From positions 117,568 to 181,567 of the forward strand of contig DATLTS010000018.1 of the NCBI GenBank assembly GCA_035533475.1: a stretch of 64,000 bases of DNA, in the 5' to 3' direction. The notes under the pieces are model-generated. The model was not told where the DNA came from, did not search any database, and saw only the letters and a program-made list of their open reading frames with translations. Positions within the stretch are counted from its first letter, which is position 1. Every line of letters starts with the position of its first letter. Shown here piece after piece: positions 24,937 to 33,096 of the stretch. The position numbers and the translations under genes are program-made. Source of the stretch: Mycobacteriales bacterium (GTDB taxonomy: Bacteria > Actinomycetota > Actinomycetes > DATLTS01).

Positions 24937-25728
24937 TCACGGTCGTTGCGCCGCCCGGCGCTCGGCGATCTTCCGCAGCACCGGGAGCAACGGCATCGCC
25001 GACCGCGGGGCGAGCCCGCTCCCCCGGGCGACCGCGCCGCGCCAGGCCGGCAGGCTGCGCACGATCCGCCGACTACCGACGAGGCCTACCGCCGCCTCGG
25101 CGACCTCCTCCGCGGCCAGCATCCGGGGCGCGCTGAACTGCAGGTAGGCCTTGGGGTTTCCCGCGACGGCGCGGACCATCCCGGTGTCCACCGGATCCGG
25201 GCAGAGCGCGTGGACCCGGACCTTGGAGCGCACCGCCCGCAGGTCCGCCGCCAGGGACACCGTGTAACTCGCCACCGCGGCCTTGGTCGCGGCATAGACG
25301 GCCAGCCCCGGGACCGGCCCGAAGGCGGCCATCGAGGCCAGGTTGACGACGTCCGCGCGCCCGGTCATCACCGAGAGCGCGGCCCGACAGCCATGGATGA
25401 CGCCGAGCAGGTTGACCTCGACCATCGCGCGGACCTGCTCGTCCTCGCCGCCCCACCCGTCGGCGACCCAGAGCACGCCGGCGTTGTTCACCCACACGGC
25501 CAACCGGCCGGCCTTCGCGGCCCGCTCGGCCACCGCCCGGTGCGCCGCCGGGTCGCGCACGTCGAGCTCGACGTCCGCGCCGTTTCGATCGGTCGCGATG
25601 ACCAGGTAGCCCCGCGCGGCGAGCCGGGCGGCGACCTGCCGCCCGATCCCGGCACCGGCGCCGGTCACGACGGCCACCGGCGGCCGGTCGGTGCTCAGCG
25701 GGGGGTTTCCCGGGCGCGCTCGTCCCAT
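24937..25728 (-). CDS. Short-chain dehydrogenase/reductase
   Basis: A 263-residue classical SDR with the TGAGAGIG nucleotide loop, NNAG, the catalytic serine in LASMAAFG and YAATKAAV (Tyr/Lys), with PVDTGM after it. A C-terminal extension, rich in arginine and PLLPVLRKIAERR, is typical of membrane-associated SDRs in actinobacteria. The start is uncertain: ATG 25728 lies inside the upstream DUF3039 gene, CTG 25698 overlaps its stop and GTG 25677 would give the shortest form. It follows DUF3039 in the MMPL-DUF3039-SDR run and precedes fbiC by 12 bases. The substrate is unknown. Confidence 0.83.
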   Translation of the reverse strand: MGRARPGNPPLSTDRPPVAVVTGAGAGIGRQVAARLAARGYLVIATDRNGADVELDVRDPAAHRAVAERAAKAGRLAVWVNNAGVLWVADGWGGEDEQVRAMVEVNLLGVIHGCRAALSVMTGRADVVNLASMAAFGPVPGLAVYAATKAAVASYTVSLAADLRAVRSKVRVHALCPDPVDTGMVRAVAGNPKAYLQFSAPRMLAAEEVAEAAVGLVGSRRIVRSLPAWRGAVARGSGLAPRSAMPLLPVLRKIAERRAAQRP

Positions 25729-25997
25729 TCCCGGCGGCGGCCCTCCGGCCCGAGATCGTGCAGCCGCTGGCACTCCGGGCAGACCGGGTAGCGCTGCGGG
25801 TCCCGGTTGGGAACCCAGACCTTGCCGCAGAGTGCGGTTACCGGCGTGCCGGTCACCGCACTCTCGACGATCTTGTCCTTGAGCACGTAGTGCGAGAACC
25901 GGTCGTGGTCTCCGCCGCCGTGACTCGTCCGCGGTGCGGTCTCGACCTCGGTGGCATCACCGGTCCCGGTGACCTGCTCGGTCTCGGTAGTGGTCAC
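25695..25997 (-). CDS. DUF3039 family protein
   Basis: A 100-residue actinobacterial protein. The conserved block is DRFSHYVLKDKIVESAVTG, TPVTALCGKVWVPNRDP and YPVCPECQRLHD; the three cysteines (ALCG, VCPEC) and nearby histidines suggest a small zinc site. The N-terminal 30 residues are threonine/glutamate rich and likely disordered. The GTG start overlaps the MMPL stop by GTGA and is preceded by AAGGGG. Function is not known. Confidence 0.88.
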   Translation of the reverse strand: MTTTETEQVTGTGDATEVETAPRTSHGGGDHDRFSHYVLKDKIVESAVTGTPVTALCGKVWVPNRDPQRYPVCPECQRLHDLGPEGRRREWDERARETPR

Positions 25998-28201
25998 CGC
26001 GGCACCCCTTCCTCGACGGATCGATCCGCACCCAGGATGCCATCCGCCACGCCCGGCGGGTAGGTGATCGGGACGGAGCCGTCGATGTCGACGTGCGGGA
26101 GGATCCGGTCCAGGAAGCCGGGCAACCACCAGTTGAGGTCGCCGAGCAGGGCCATCGTCGCCGGCACCAGGACCAGCCGAATGACCGTGGCATCCACGAG
26201 CACCGCGATGGCTAGCCCGAAGCCCATCATTTTCACGACGACCTCGGTCGAGGTGATGAACGAGCAGAAGATCGTGATCATGATGAGCGCGGCGGCCGTG
26301 ATGACCCGCGCCGTGGCGGTGAGTCCGATCACGACGCTTCCCCGGCTGTCCCGGCTGTGCGTCCACTCCTCGCGGATTCGGGAGAGCAGGAACACCTCGT
26401 AGTCCATCGACAATCCGAAGACGATCGCGAACATGAACATCGGGACGACCTGCACGATCGGCACCGGTGCGGAGAGTCCGACGACGTCGCGCAGCCAGCC
26501 CCATTCGAACACCGCAACCGTGACCCCGTAGGCCGCGGCGATGGACAATACATTCATAACGACGGCCTTCAGCGGCACGAGGACGGAACGAAAAACGATC
26601 AGGAGCAGCAGGAAGGAAACCGCGAGGACGACGCCGACGAACAGCGGCAGGCGGCGGCCCACCTGGGCGGCGATGTCGCGCTGGCCGGCGATCCGGCCGG
26701 TGAGGTACAGCCGGCTACCGGTGGCCGCTGCCAGGCGCGGCAACTCCTGGGCCCGCAGCCGGCTCACCAGGTCGAGGCTGGCCTGCGCGGCAATCGACGT
26801 GGCGGACTGGACGGACATGAGCGCGGCGTCGCCGGCGGCGTCGAGCCGGGCCGGCCCGACGGAGGCGACGCCCGGTGCGGCGGCTACGCCGCGCCGGATC
26901 TCGGTGAGGATCGCCGGGATCCGTCCGGTGCCCGGGAGCGCGACGGCGAGGGCCATCGGGTCCAGCGCGCCGGCCCCGAAGTTGGCCACCGCGAGCTGGT
27001 AGGACGTCCGGTCCGCGCTGCCAACCGGAGCACTGGCGCCATCCGGTTGACCGAGCCGGATCGCGGCGAGCGGGAGGGCGAGCAGGATGAGCAACCCGGC
27101 ACTGGCGACGGCGTAGCGCTTGGGCCGCCGCTCCACGTGGCGAGCCCAGCGGCCCCACCAGCTGGGGGTCGGGAGCCGGGCGTCCCGGTGGTGCACGAAC
27201 GGCAGGTGGTAGAGCCGCAGGGCGTTGATCCGGTGGCCGGCCAGGGCGAGGAGCGCGGGCAGCAGGGTGAGGGCGGCGATCACGGTCACCGCGACGACCA
27301 GCGCCGCGGCGGCACCGAGGCTGGTGACGACGGGGATGCCGGCGAAGCTCAGCCCGACGATCGCCGCGATCACGGTGATCCCGGCGTAGAGCACCGAGCT
27401 GCCGGCGGTCGCGGTCGCCGCCGCAGCCGCTTCGATCGGAGGGCTTCCGGCAGCCAGCGACTCCCGGTGCCGGGTGACGATGAACAGGGCGTAGTCGATG
27501 CCGACCCCGAGCCCGATCATCGTCGCCAGCGACGGGGCGGCGTCGTTGACGATGTATCCGGTCGCGAGCAGGCGGACCAGGGCCAGCCCGACCGTGATGC
27601 TGAATCCGGCCGCGACCATCGGCAGCAGGGCAGCCACCCCCGAGCCGAAGCCGGCGGCCAGGACCAGCAGGGCGATGCAGATTCCGACGATCTCCGCGGT
27701 GCCGGTCGGAGCCGACGCGAGGTCATACGCCAGCAAGCCGGTCACGTATCCGCGCACGCCGTCGGCCTGACCGGCGTCGGCGGCCCGCTGCAGACCGGCC
27801 AGGGCGCTGTCCGGTACCTGGAAGCGCGGCTTGGTGTACGGCACGGACACCAGCGCGGTCCGCCGGTCCCCGCTCAACTCGACGCCGAGGCCGCCCGGGG
27901 CCACCAGCGGAAGCCGGCGCACCGCGGCGGTCACCGCGGCGAGCCCGGCCGAACCGCCGAGCGGGCGGGCGGCGTGCACGACGACGATCGCGCTCTCGTC
28001 GTTCGCGCCCGGGAAGTGGCGGGCCAGGAAGGCGTCCGCGCGTTGGGTAGCCGACCCGGGTAGCGAGCCGCCGGTCGTATAGGAGCCGCCGTAGACAGCC
28101 GCGACGACGGTTACGAGGACGGCGAAGGCCAGCCACCCGCCGATCGTCTGCCACGGGTGCTGCGCGCAGGCGGCCCCGAGCCGCCGTAGCCACAGAGTCA
28201 T
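25994..28201 (-). CDS. MMPL family RND transporter
   Basis: A 735-residue inner-membrane transporter with the RND-like layout: helix 1, a first extracytoplasmic domain (about 40-170), helices 2-6 with GIDYALFIVTRHRE, a second extracytoplasmic domain (about 370-530), and helices 7-12 with GLSMDYEVFLLSRIREEW. The duplicated GxxxDY motifs in helices 4 and 10 carry the proton-relay Asp-Tyr pairs of MMPL proteins, which export lipids or glycolipids. The start has TAGCCT seven bases upstream and no ribosome site. The MMPL-DUF3039-SDR order has overlapping ends. The cargo is unknown. Confidence 0.92.
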   Translation of the reverse strand: MTLWLRRLGAACAQHPWQTIGGWLAFAVLVTVVAAVYGGSYTTGGSLPGSATQRADAFLARHFPGANDESAIVVVHAARPLGGSAGLAAVTAAVRRLPLVAPGGLGVELSGDRRTALVSVPYTKPRFQVPDSALAGLQRAADAGQADGVRGYVTGLLAYDLASAPTGTAEIVGICIALLVLAAGFGSGVAALLPMVAAGFSITVGLALVRLLATGYIVNDAAPSLATMIGLGVGIDYALFIVTRHRESLAAGSPPIEAAAAATATAGSSVLYAGITVIAAIVGLSFAGIPVVTSLGAAAALVVAVTVIAALTLLPALLALAGHRINALRLYHLPFVHHRDARLPTPSWWGRWARHVERRPKRYAVASAGLLILLALPLAAIRLGQPDGASAPVGSADRTSYQLAVANFGAGALDPMALAVALPGTGRIPAILTEIRRGVAAAPGVASVGPARLDAAGDAALMSVQSATSIAAQASLDLVSRLRAQELPRLAAATGSRLYLTGRIAGQRDIAAQVGRRLPLFVGVVLAVSFLLLLIVFRSVLVPLKAVVMNVLSIAAAYGVTVAVFEWGWLRDVVGLSAPVPIVQVVPMFMFAIVFGLSMDYEVFLLSRIREEWTHSRDSRGSVVIGLTATARVITAAALIMITIFCSFITSTEVVVKMMGFGLAIAVLVDATVIRLVLVPATMALLGDLNWWLPGFLDRILPHVDIDGSVPITYPPGVADGILGADRSVEEGVPR

Positions 28202-28208
28202 CGCCCGC

Positions 28209-28214
28209 AGGCTA
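28209..28214 (-). promoter_or_regulatory. Leaderless -10 candidate (TAGCCT)
   Basis: TAGCCT on the minus strand ends 7 nt before the MMPL ATG at 28201, in non-coding DNA. Confidence 0.55.
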
Positions 28215-28425
28215 GGCGGCCGGGATCGGAGAAGACCAGTACCACGGCCTACCCATTCGGCTACGGCGTGGAGCCGCCGGCCCTCGCGCTGGCCGGATTG
28301 TCGCTGGCGACGTGCCCCCGGGCCACGCTGTCCGGCTCCCCCCGCCCGCTGCCCAACCAGCCCTGACGGCCGGCCCGACGCGCGGTACGGTGGTGTTCTG
28401 GTCCGCTCCGCCGAGGAGGCCCGTC

Positions 28426-29187
28426 ATGGTCGATCTGATCTTCCGGCTACCGCCGACGTTCGAGTCCGTCGAGATGGAGCGCCAGTACCGCAAGGAACGG
28501 CTCGCCGCCGGCTTTCGGCTCTTCGCCAAGTTCGGCTACGAGGAGGGGGTCGCCGGGCACATCACCGCCCGCGACCCGGAGCGCACCGACCACTTCTGGG
28601 TCAACCCGTTCGGGGTGCCGTTCGCCCATGTCAAGGCGTCGGACCTGATCCTGGTCGACCACACCGGCGAGGTCGTCGAAGGGCGCTACCCGGTGAACAC
28701 GGCAGCCTTCGCCATCCACTCGCAGATCCACCAGGCCCGGCCCACCGCGGTCGCCGCCGCGCACTCCCACTCGATGGCCGGCAAAGCGCTGTCCACGCTC
28801 GGGCAGAAGCTCGAGCCGATCACCCAGGACGTCTGCGCGTTCTACGAGGACCACGCACTGTTCGACGACTACACCGGGGTCGTGCTCGACGTCGAGGAGG
28901 GCAAGCGGATCGCGCACGCGCTCGGCGAGAACAAAGCGGTCATCCTGCGCAACCACGGCTTGCTCACCGTCGGCGAGTCGGTCGACTCGACGGTCTGGTG
29001 GTTCATCACGATGGACCGGTCCTGCCAGGCCCAGTTGCTCGCCAAGGCGGCCGGACAGGTCGTCCACATCGACCCGGATCAGGCGAAGCTCACCTACACG
29101 CAGGTCGGCACCGAGCTCGCCGGCTGGGTGCAGTTCCAGCCCCTGTACGACCTGATCGTCCGGGAGCAGCCCGACCTGCTCGACTGA
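28426..29187 (+). CDS. Class II aldolase/adducin family protein
   Basis: A 253-residue protein of the class II aldolase fold (fuculose-aldolase/adducin type). The zinc-site histidines appear as AAAHSHSMAGKAL and RNHGLLTVG; VAGHITARDPER and WVNPFGVPFAHV are conserved in the family. It may act as an aldolase or decarboxylase on a small sugar or aldehyde, but substrate-binding residues cannot be read from sequence. The ATG follows GAGGAGG closely, and TACGGT at 28386-28391 may be a promoter -10 for a leadered mRNA. It is not part of an obvious operon. Confidence 0.87.
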   Translation: MVDLIFRLPPTFESVEMERQYRKERLAAGFRLFAKFGYEEGVAGHITARDPERTDHFWVNPFGVPFAHVKASDLILVDHTGEVVEGRYPVNTAAFAIHSQIHQARPTAVAAAHSHSMAGKALSTLGQKLEPITQDVCAFYEDHALFDDYTGVVLDVEEGKRIAHALGENKAVILRNHGLLTVGESVDSTVWWFITMDRSCQAQLLAKAAGQVVHIDPDQAKLTYTQVGTELAGWVQFQPLYDLIVREQPDLLD

Positions 29188-29279
29188 GCGGGGCAGCCGG
29201 CGTTAGCCCTTTCGGGTCCTTTTCGTCCGAAGAACCACCGGGGCGCTCAAGCGCACGGGTCAGCGGTCGATGACGCGGA

Positions 29280-29294
29280 GTGACGGATAGTCAC
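29280..29294. promoter_or_regulatory. Small inverted repeat upstream of the CAP-domain gene
   Basis: GTGAC and GTCAC arms flank GGATA, 22 bases before the ATG at 29317. The spacing is one base longer than a CRP/GlxR site, so this is only a weak operator candidate. Confidence 0.25.
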
Positions 29295-29316
29295 CCAGCG
29301 TTAGGACTCCCGGCCC

Positions 29317-30309
29317 ATGCGATTCCGGCGCCTCACCCGACTCGCCACCGCCGCCGCGCTCGTCGCGGCGCCGACGCTGGCCAGCGCGCTGCCGGCGGCG
29401 GCCGCCACCGGGATCACGCTCAACCCGTTCGAAGCCCGCCTCGTCGTCGACGTCAACGCCGCCCGGGCCCACGCGGGTCTGCCGCCGCTGACGGTCGCCG
29501 GGGGGACCACCGAGGTCGCCCGCACGTGGACCGGACAGCTAGCCGCGGCGGGCGCGCTGTCGCACAACCCGAACCTGGTCGATGACCTGGCGAGCCACGG
29601 CTCGCCGAACTGGACCTTCGCCGCCGAGAACGTCGGCTTCGGCCCGGCGAGCAGCGCCGACACGCTCTTCACCGCCTACATGAACTCCGCGCCGCACCGG
29701 GCGAACATCCTCGCCCCGCAGGCCCGCTACCTCGGCGTCGGCGCGGTGAGCACCAACCTCGACGGCGCGGCCACCGAGTTCAACACGCTCGACTTCGTCG
29801 ACAGCTACAGCGGCCCGGGCGTCAACCTGGAGAACCCGCTCGCCACCCGCGCCGCGAGCAGCGCGAGCGACATCGTCGACCTGCGCGCCGGGATCGCCCA
29901 GTTCAGCACCCTCGCCGGCGGTGGGGCCACCAGCACGCAGCCGTACTTCGCTCCGACCACCCTGGGCACCGCGGTTCGCTGGGCGATGCGGGCCGGCCGC
30001 ACCGGCGGGGTGGCCTTCCTCGGTCACGACCCGATGAACCTCACCGGCCGGGGCACACTCAGCCTGCACGTCGCGGCCAGCGACCCGCGGCACGTGGCGC
30101 TCCCCGCGATCGTCTACCTGGCCACCCCGAACAGCCGGGTCCGGCTCGGTGTCATCGACCTGACCCCGGGACCGAGCTGGGTCGGGCTCGTGGTGCCGGC
30201 CGCCGACCGGGTGTCCGGGGCCCGGCTGACGATCTTCATCCCGTCCGGCGAGCTCGCTGCGGTGGGCGGCTCGGCGACCGTCGCCCTGTACGAGGTTCGC
30301 GGCGAGTAG
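29317..30309 (+). CDS. Secreted CAP-domain (SCP/PR1) protein
   Basis: A 330-residue exported protein. The signal peptide is MRFRRLTRLATAAALVAAPTL... ending around AAAA at 30. The CAP domain (about 35-165) has the motif residues ALSHNPNL, WTFAAENVGFG, YMNSAPHRANIL and YLGVGAVS, including the His and Glu cluster of the fold. The second half (about 180-330) has no repeat I recognise and may be a carbohydrate- or surface-binding beta domain. Bacterial CAP proteins are linked with lipid or wall binding, but their activities are not established. Confidence 0.87.
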   Translation: MRFRRLTRLATAAALVAAPTLASALPAAAATGITLNPFEARLVVDVNAARAHAGLPPLTVAGGTTEVARTWTGQLAAAGALSHNPNLVDDLASHGSPNWTFAAENVGFGPASSADTLFTAYMNSAPHRANILAPQARYLGVGAVSTNLDGAATEFNTLDFVDSYSGPGVNLENPLATRAASSASDIVDLRAGIAQFSTLAGGGATSTQPYFAPTTLGTAVRWAMRAGRTGGVAFLGHDPMNLTGRGTLSLHVAASDPRHVALPAIVYLATPNSRVRLGVIDLTPGPSWVGLVVPAADRVSGARLTIFIPSGELAAVGGSATVALYEVRGE

Positions 30310-30329
30310 TCCAACCGACGGCGCCGGGC

Positions 30330-31097
30330 TCAGGCGCCGACGGCGTGCACCCCGCCATCGACGTGCACGATCTCCCCGGTCGTGGCCGGGAACCAGTCGG
30401 AGAGCAGGGCCACGCAAGCCCGCGCCGCCGGCCCGGTGTCGGCAACGTTCCAGCCCAGCGGGGCGCGCTCACCCCACACCGCCTCGAACTGCTCGAATCC
30501 GGGGATGCTCTTGGCCGCCATCGTCTTCAACGGCCCGGCGGCGACCAGGTTGACCCGGATCCCGCGCGGCCCGAGCTCCCGGGCCAGGTAACGCGCGGTC
30601 GACTCGAGTCCGGCCTTCGCGACCCCCATCCAGTCGTACCCCGGCCACGCCATGCGGGCGTCGAAGTCCAGCCCCACGAGCGACGAGCCGGGGCCGAGCA
30701 GCGGCAGGCAGGCTCGGGCCAGTGCGACCAGGGAGTAGGTCGACACGTGGACCGCCGTCGCCACGTCCGGCCAGCCGGTGTGCAGAAAGTTCCCGCCGAG
30801 CGCGGTGTCCGGCGCGAATCCGATGGCATGCAGGACCCCGTCGAGAGCGAACGAGCGCGCCCGCAGCACGTCGGCTAGCCCGTCCAACTGAGCACCGTCG
30901 GTCACGTCCAGTTCGAGCACTTCGGTGGGCTCGGGCAACCGGCGGGCCACCCGCGTCGTGAGCGAAAGGCCCCGGCCGAACCCGGTGAGCAGCACCTGCG
31001 CCCCCTGCTCCTGCGCGATCCGGGCCACCCCGAACGCGATCGAAGCCTCGGTGAGCACCCCGGTCACGAGCAGCCGCCTGCCCTCGAGTAACGCCAC
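30330..31097 (-). CDS. fabI: Enoyl-[ACP] reductase of the FabI/InhA type
   Basis: A 255-residue enoyl reductase. The nucleotide loop is modified from the SDR standard (VLTEASIAFGVARIAQE), ALDGVLHAIGFAP and the catalytic YDWMGVAKAGLES (Tyr154, Lys161) are as in InhA; GPLKTMAAKSI follows as the substrate-loop region. It reduces trans-2-enoyl-ACP with NADH in the FAS-II cycle. The GTG start is preceded by GGAAGGA and lies 21 bases after the fabG stop, so the two form an operon as mabA-inhA does in mycobacteria. Triclosan/isoniazid-adduct sensitivity cannot be read directly. Confidence 0.92.
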   Translation of the reverse strand: MALLEGRRLLVTGVLTEASIAFGVARIAQEQGAQVLLTGFGRGLSLTTRVARRLPEPTEVLELDVTDGAQLDGLADVLRARSFALDGVLHAIGFAPDTALGGNFLHTGWPDVATAVHVSTYSLVALARACLPLLGPGSSLVGLDFDARMAWPGYDWMGVAKAGLESTARYLARELGPRGIRVNLVAAGPLKTMAAKSIPGFEQFEAVWGERAPLGWNVADTGPAARACVALLSDWFPATTGEIVHVDGGVHAVGA

Positions 31098-31118
31098 GTG
31101 CGGGTTCCTTCCGTGTGT

Positions 31119-31826
31119 CTAGTGCCCCATGCCCAGACCGCCGTCGACCGGGACGACGGCACCGGTGATGTAGGCGGCCGCGTCGCTGGCCAGGAAGGTG
31201 ACCACTCCGGCCACCTCCGCCGGGGTGGCGTAGCGGCCGAGCGGGATGGACGCCAGCAGTTCCGCTTTGCGCGAGGCGGTCAGCCCCGCGGTCATGGCGG
31301 TGTCCACGTAACCCGGCGCCACGACGTTCGCCGTGATCGAGCGGGAGCCGAGCTCACGGGCGAGCGAGCGGGCGAAACCGACCAGGCCGGCCTTGCTCGC
31401 GGCGTAGTTGGCCTGCCCCGGGGAGCCCGACAGTCCGACGACGCTGGAGATGAACAGCAGCCGGCCCCAGCGGGCCCGGAGCATCCGGGTTGCCGCCCGC
31501 TGCGCGACCCGGTAGGCCCCGGACAGGTTGGTGTCGAGCACGGCGGCCCAGCTCGCCTCGGTCATCCGCAGCAGCAACCTGTCGTCCGTGACGCCGGCAT
31601 TGGCGACACACACCTCCACCGGACCCTGCCCGGCCTCGACCTCGGCGAAGGCGGCTTCGACCTCGTCCGGCTTGGTCACGTCGCAGCGCACCGCGGGCAG
31701 CCCATCGGGGGGCGCCGAGTCGCGGTAGGTCACCGTCACCAGGTCGTCCTGGGCCAGGAAGGCCCGGGCGACGGCGAGGCCGATCCCCCGGGTGCCTCCG
31801 GTGACCAGCACCGAGCGTTGTCCCAC
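31119..31826 (-). CDS. fabG: 3-oxoacyl-[ACP] reductase FabG (MabA type)
   Basis: A 235-residue SDR with TGGTRGIG, NAGVTDDRLLLRM, a catalytic serine in ISSVVGLSG, and YAASKAGL (Tyr141, Lys145); GYVDTAMTAGL and TGAVVPVDGGLGMG close the fold. These are FabG features and match MabA of the mycobacterial mabA-inhA operon, with fabI directly downstream. It reduces 3-oxoacyl-ACP with NADPH. The GTG start has TAGACT seven bases upstream and no ribosome site, so the operon mRNA is probably leaderless. The open frame further upstream is not supported. Confidence 0.92.
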   Translation of the reverse strand: MGQRSVLVTGGTRGIGLAVARAFLAQDDLVTVTYRDSAPPDGLPAVRCDVTKPDEVEAAFAEVEAGQGPVEVCVANAGVTDDRLLLRMTEASWAAVLDTNLSGAYRVAQRAATRMLRARWGRLLFISSVVGLSGSPGQANYAASKAGLVGFARSLARELGSRSITANVVAPGYVDTAMTAGLTASRKAELLASIPLGRYATPAEVAGVVTFLASDAAAYITGAVVPVDGGLGMGH

Positions 31827-31833
31827 CGGGCGG

Positions 31834-31839
31834 AGTCTA
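31834..31839 (-). promoter_or_regulatory. Leaderless -10 candidate (TAGACT) for fabG-fabI
   Basis: TAGACT ends 7 nt before the fabG GTG at 31826, in non-coding DNA. Confidence 0.55.
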
Positions 31840-32049
31840 GGCGGCCATCCGGCGGCTGCCGCGCGGCATCCGGGGGGTGACCAACCGGAGCGGATCGGGA
31901 CAGCCCGGACGGTTTCGATCCGCGGAATCCGCCGAATGGCGCCCCCCGCGGACCCCTCCGGTCGGCGGCACGGCTGCGGCCGGCCGGATCTCCGCGCCCG
32001 GCCGTGGCCCCGCCGAAACCAAGGTGAGCCCCCAGAAAGGACCCCGACC

Positions 32050-32409
32050 ATGAGCCCGAGCCGCGCCCCAGTGTCAATCCAAGAGCGCCCGCACGGCACC
32101 TTCGTCCAGCTCCGTGGCGAGGTGAACGCGGGCGACGACCTCGACTTGCTCCGTCGCACGCTGCTCGGCGCTCATCCGCGCGGAGCCGAGGTGATCGTGG
32201 ACGCGGCCGAGGTGACCGGTCTCACCGACGACCTGTTGGCGTTGCTGTGGGCGGGCCTGGTCTGGATCGAGGAGAACGAGGCCACGTTCACCCTGAGCGC
32301 CGCCTCCACGATCGTCAGCGCCCGACTGTCCGAGCTGGGCCTGGACGGGGAGCTCCCTGACCTCGAGCCGGCCGAGGTTGTTCCGGCACCGCGCCCGGCG
32401 ACCGACTGA
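32050..32409 (+). CDS. STAS-like single-domain protein
   Basis: A 119-residue protein with a STAS-like pattern: FVQLRGEVNAGDDLDLLRRTLL, then GAEVIVDAAEVTGLTDDLLALLWAGLVWIEENEATF. The usual phosphorylated serine in the loop is replaced by a threonine in GLTDDLL, so it may be a constitutive or non-phosphorylated antagonist. The ATG has AAAGGA upstream. It may partner the RsbW-like ATPase at 4946 or act with a distant one; no kinase gene is adjacent. Confidence 0.7.
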   Translation: MSPSRAPVSIQERPHGTFVQLRGEVNAGDDLDLLRRTLLGAHPRGAEVIVDAAEVTGLTDDLLALLWAGLVWIEENEATFTLSAASTIVSARLSELGLDGELPDLEPAEVVPAPRPATD

Positions 32410-32418
32410 ACTGTGGGC

Positions 32419-32634
32419 TCAGGCCGTGTCCTCGATCCGGAAGCCCAGCTTGAGCTGCACCTGGAAGTGATTGACCTCGGAGTCGCGGATGTAGCCGCGG
32501 GTCGCGACGACCTCGAACCAGTCCAGGTTGCGGACGGTTTGCGACGCCCGGGCGACGCCGTTGCGGATCGCCTGCGCGGGCGACTCCTCGCTGGTCCCGA
32601 CAATCTCCGTGATGCCGTAGGTATGGCTGCTCAC
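32419..32634 (-). CDS. Dodecin family flavoprotein
   Basis: A 71-residue protein with the family pattern TYGITEIVGTSEESPAQAI, ASQTVRNLDWFEVV and the closing HFQVQLKLGFRIED. Dodecins form a hollow 12-mer that binds flavin (FMN or riboflavin-type) and may buffer or store it. The Trp in LDWFEV stacks flavin. The GTG start follows GGAGG. It is separate from other flavin genes here, though several flavoenzymes are nearby. Confidence 0.93.
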   Translation of the reverse strand: MSSHTYGITEIVGTSEESPAQAIRNGVARASQTVRNLDWFEVVATRGYIRDSEVNHFQVQLKLGFRIEDTA

Positions 32635-32814
32635 CGGACACCTCCATGTGCCTTGGGGTAGAGGACCGGACGCTACCGGCTGCCCGGCTGCCCTGTACGG
32701 GGCCCGGGGCGCCGTGTATAAAAAGTCTCAGTGCCGCCCGACCCCCGGACGCGGTGTCGGGCGGCTGCCCCCGTGGCCGCCCGACACCGCCCGGCCGCTT
32801 GACAGACTGGACCG

Positions 32815-33003
32815 GTGACGACGTCGCCGGTGTGCTCGGCACGCGGCTGCGGAGCCGCGGCGACCTGGTGGCTGGTCTGGCGGAACCCCCGGCTGCACAC
32901 CGCCGGTCGGGAGAAGCGCTGGGGCGCCTGCGACGAGCACCGCGCGTCACTCGGCGCATTCCTGCGCGCGCGGGGTTTCCTGCTGCGGGTGGAATCCCCC
33001 TGA
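32815..33003 (+). CDS. Small conserved cysteine-containing protein of unknown function
   Basis: A 62-residue protein with CSARGCGAAATWWLVWRNPRLHTAGREKRWGACDEH, then LGAFLRARGFL. The pattern of CxxxxC, a tryptophan-rich stretch and CDEH is what I recall of short actinobacterial proteins sometimes mislabelled acetone carboxylase; zinc binding through the cysteines and His is plausible. The GTG has CAGACT six bases upstream rather than a ribosome site. Function is unknown. Confidence 0.65.
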   Translation: MTTSPVCSARGCGAAATWWLVWRNPRLHTAGREKRWGACDEHRASLGAFLRARGFLLRVESP

Positions 33004-33096
33004 GGCCCGGCGGAGGCCGACCGCTATGGCGTTCTCCGGACGTACGGCGCATGCTGGAGCAGGCCGGATCCGAATCCCGGCCCGAGGGTGATGGAC

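Noticed and set aside
22096..25791. A 1231-codon open frame on the plus strand across fbiC and the SDR gene
   Set aside because: It is antisense to two well-supported genes, has no domain and a proline/arginine/glycine composition typical of shadow frames in high-GC DNA.
29280..29294. CRP/GlxR-type binding site upstream of the CAP-domain gene
   Set aside because: The half-sites are one base too far apart and the outer bases do not match; kept only as a weak feature.
32799..32804. TTGACA as a -35 for the gene at 32815
   Set aside because: A matching -10 would lie inside or after the start codon, so it cannot drive this gene; it is probably chance.
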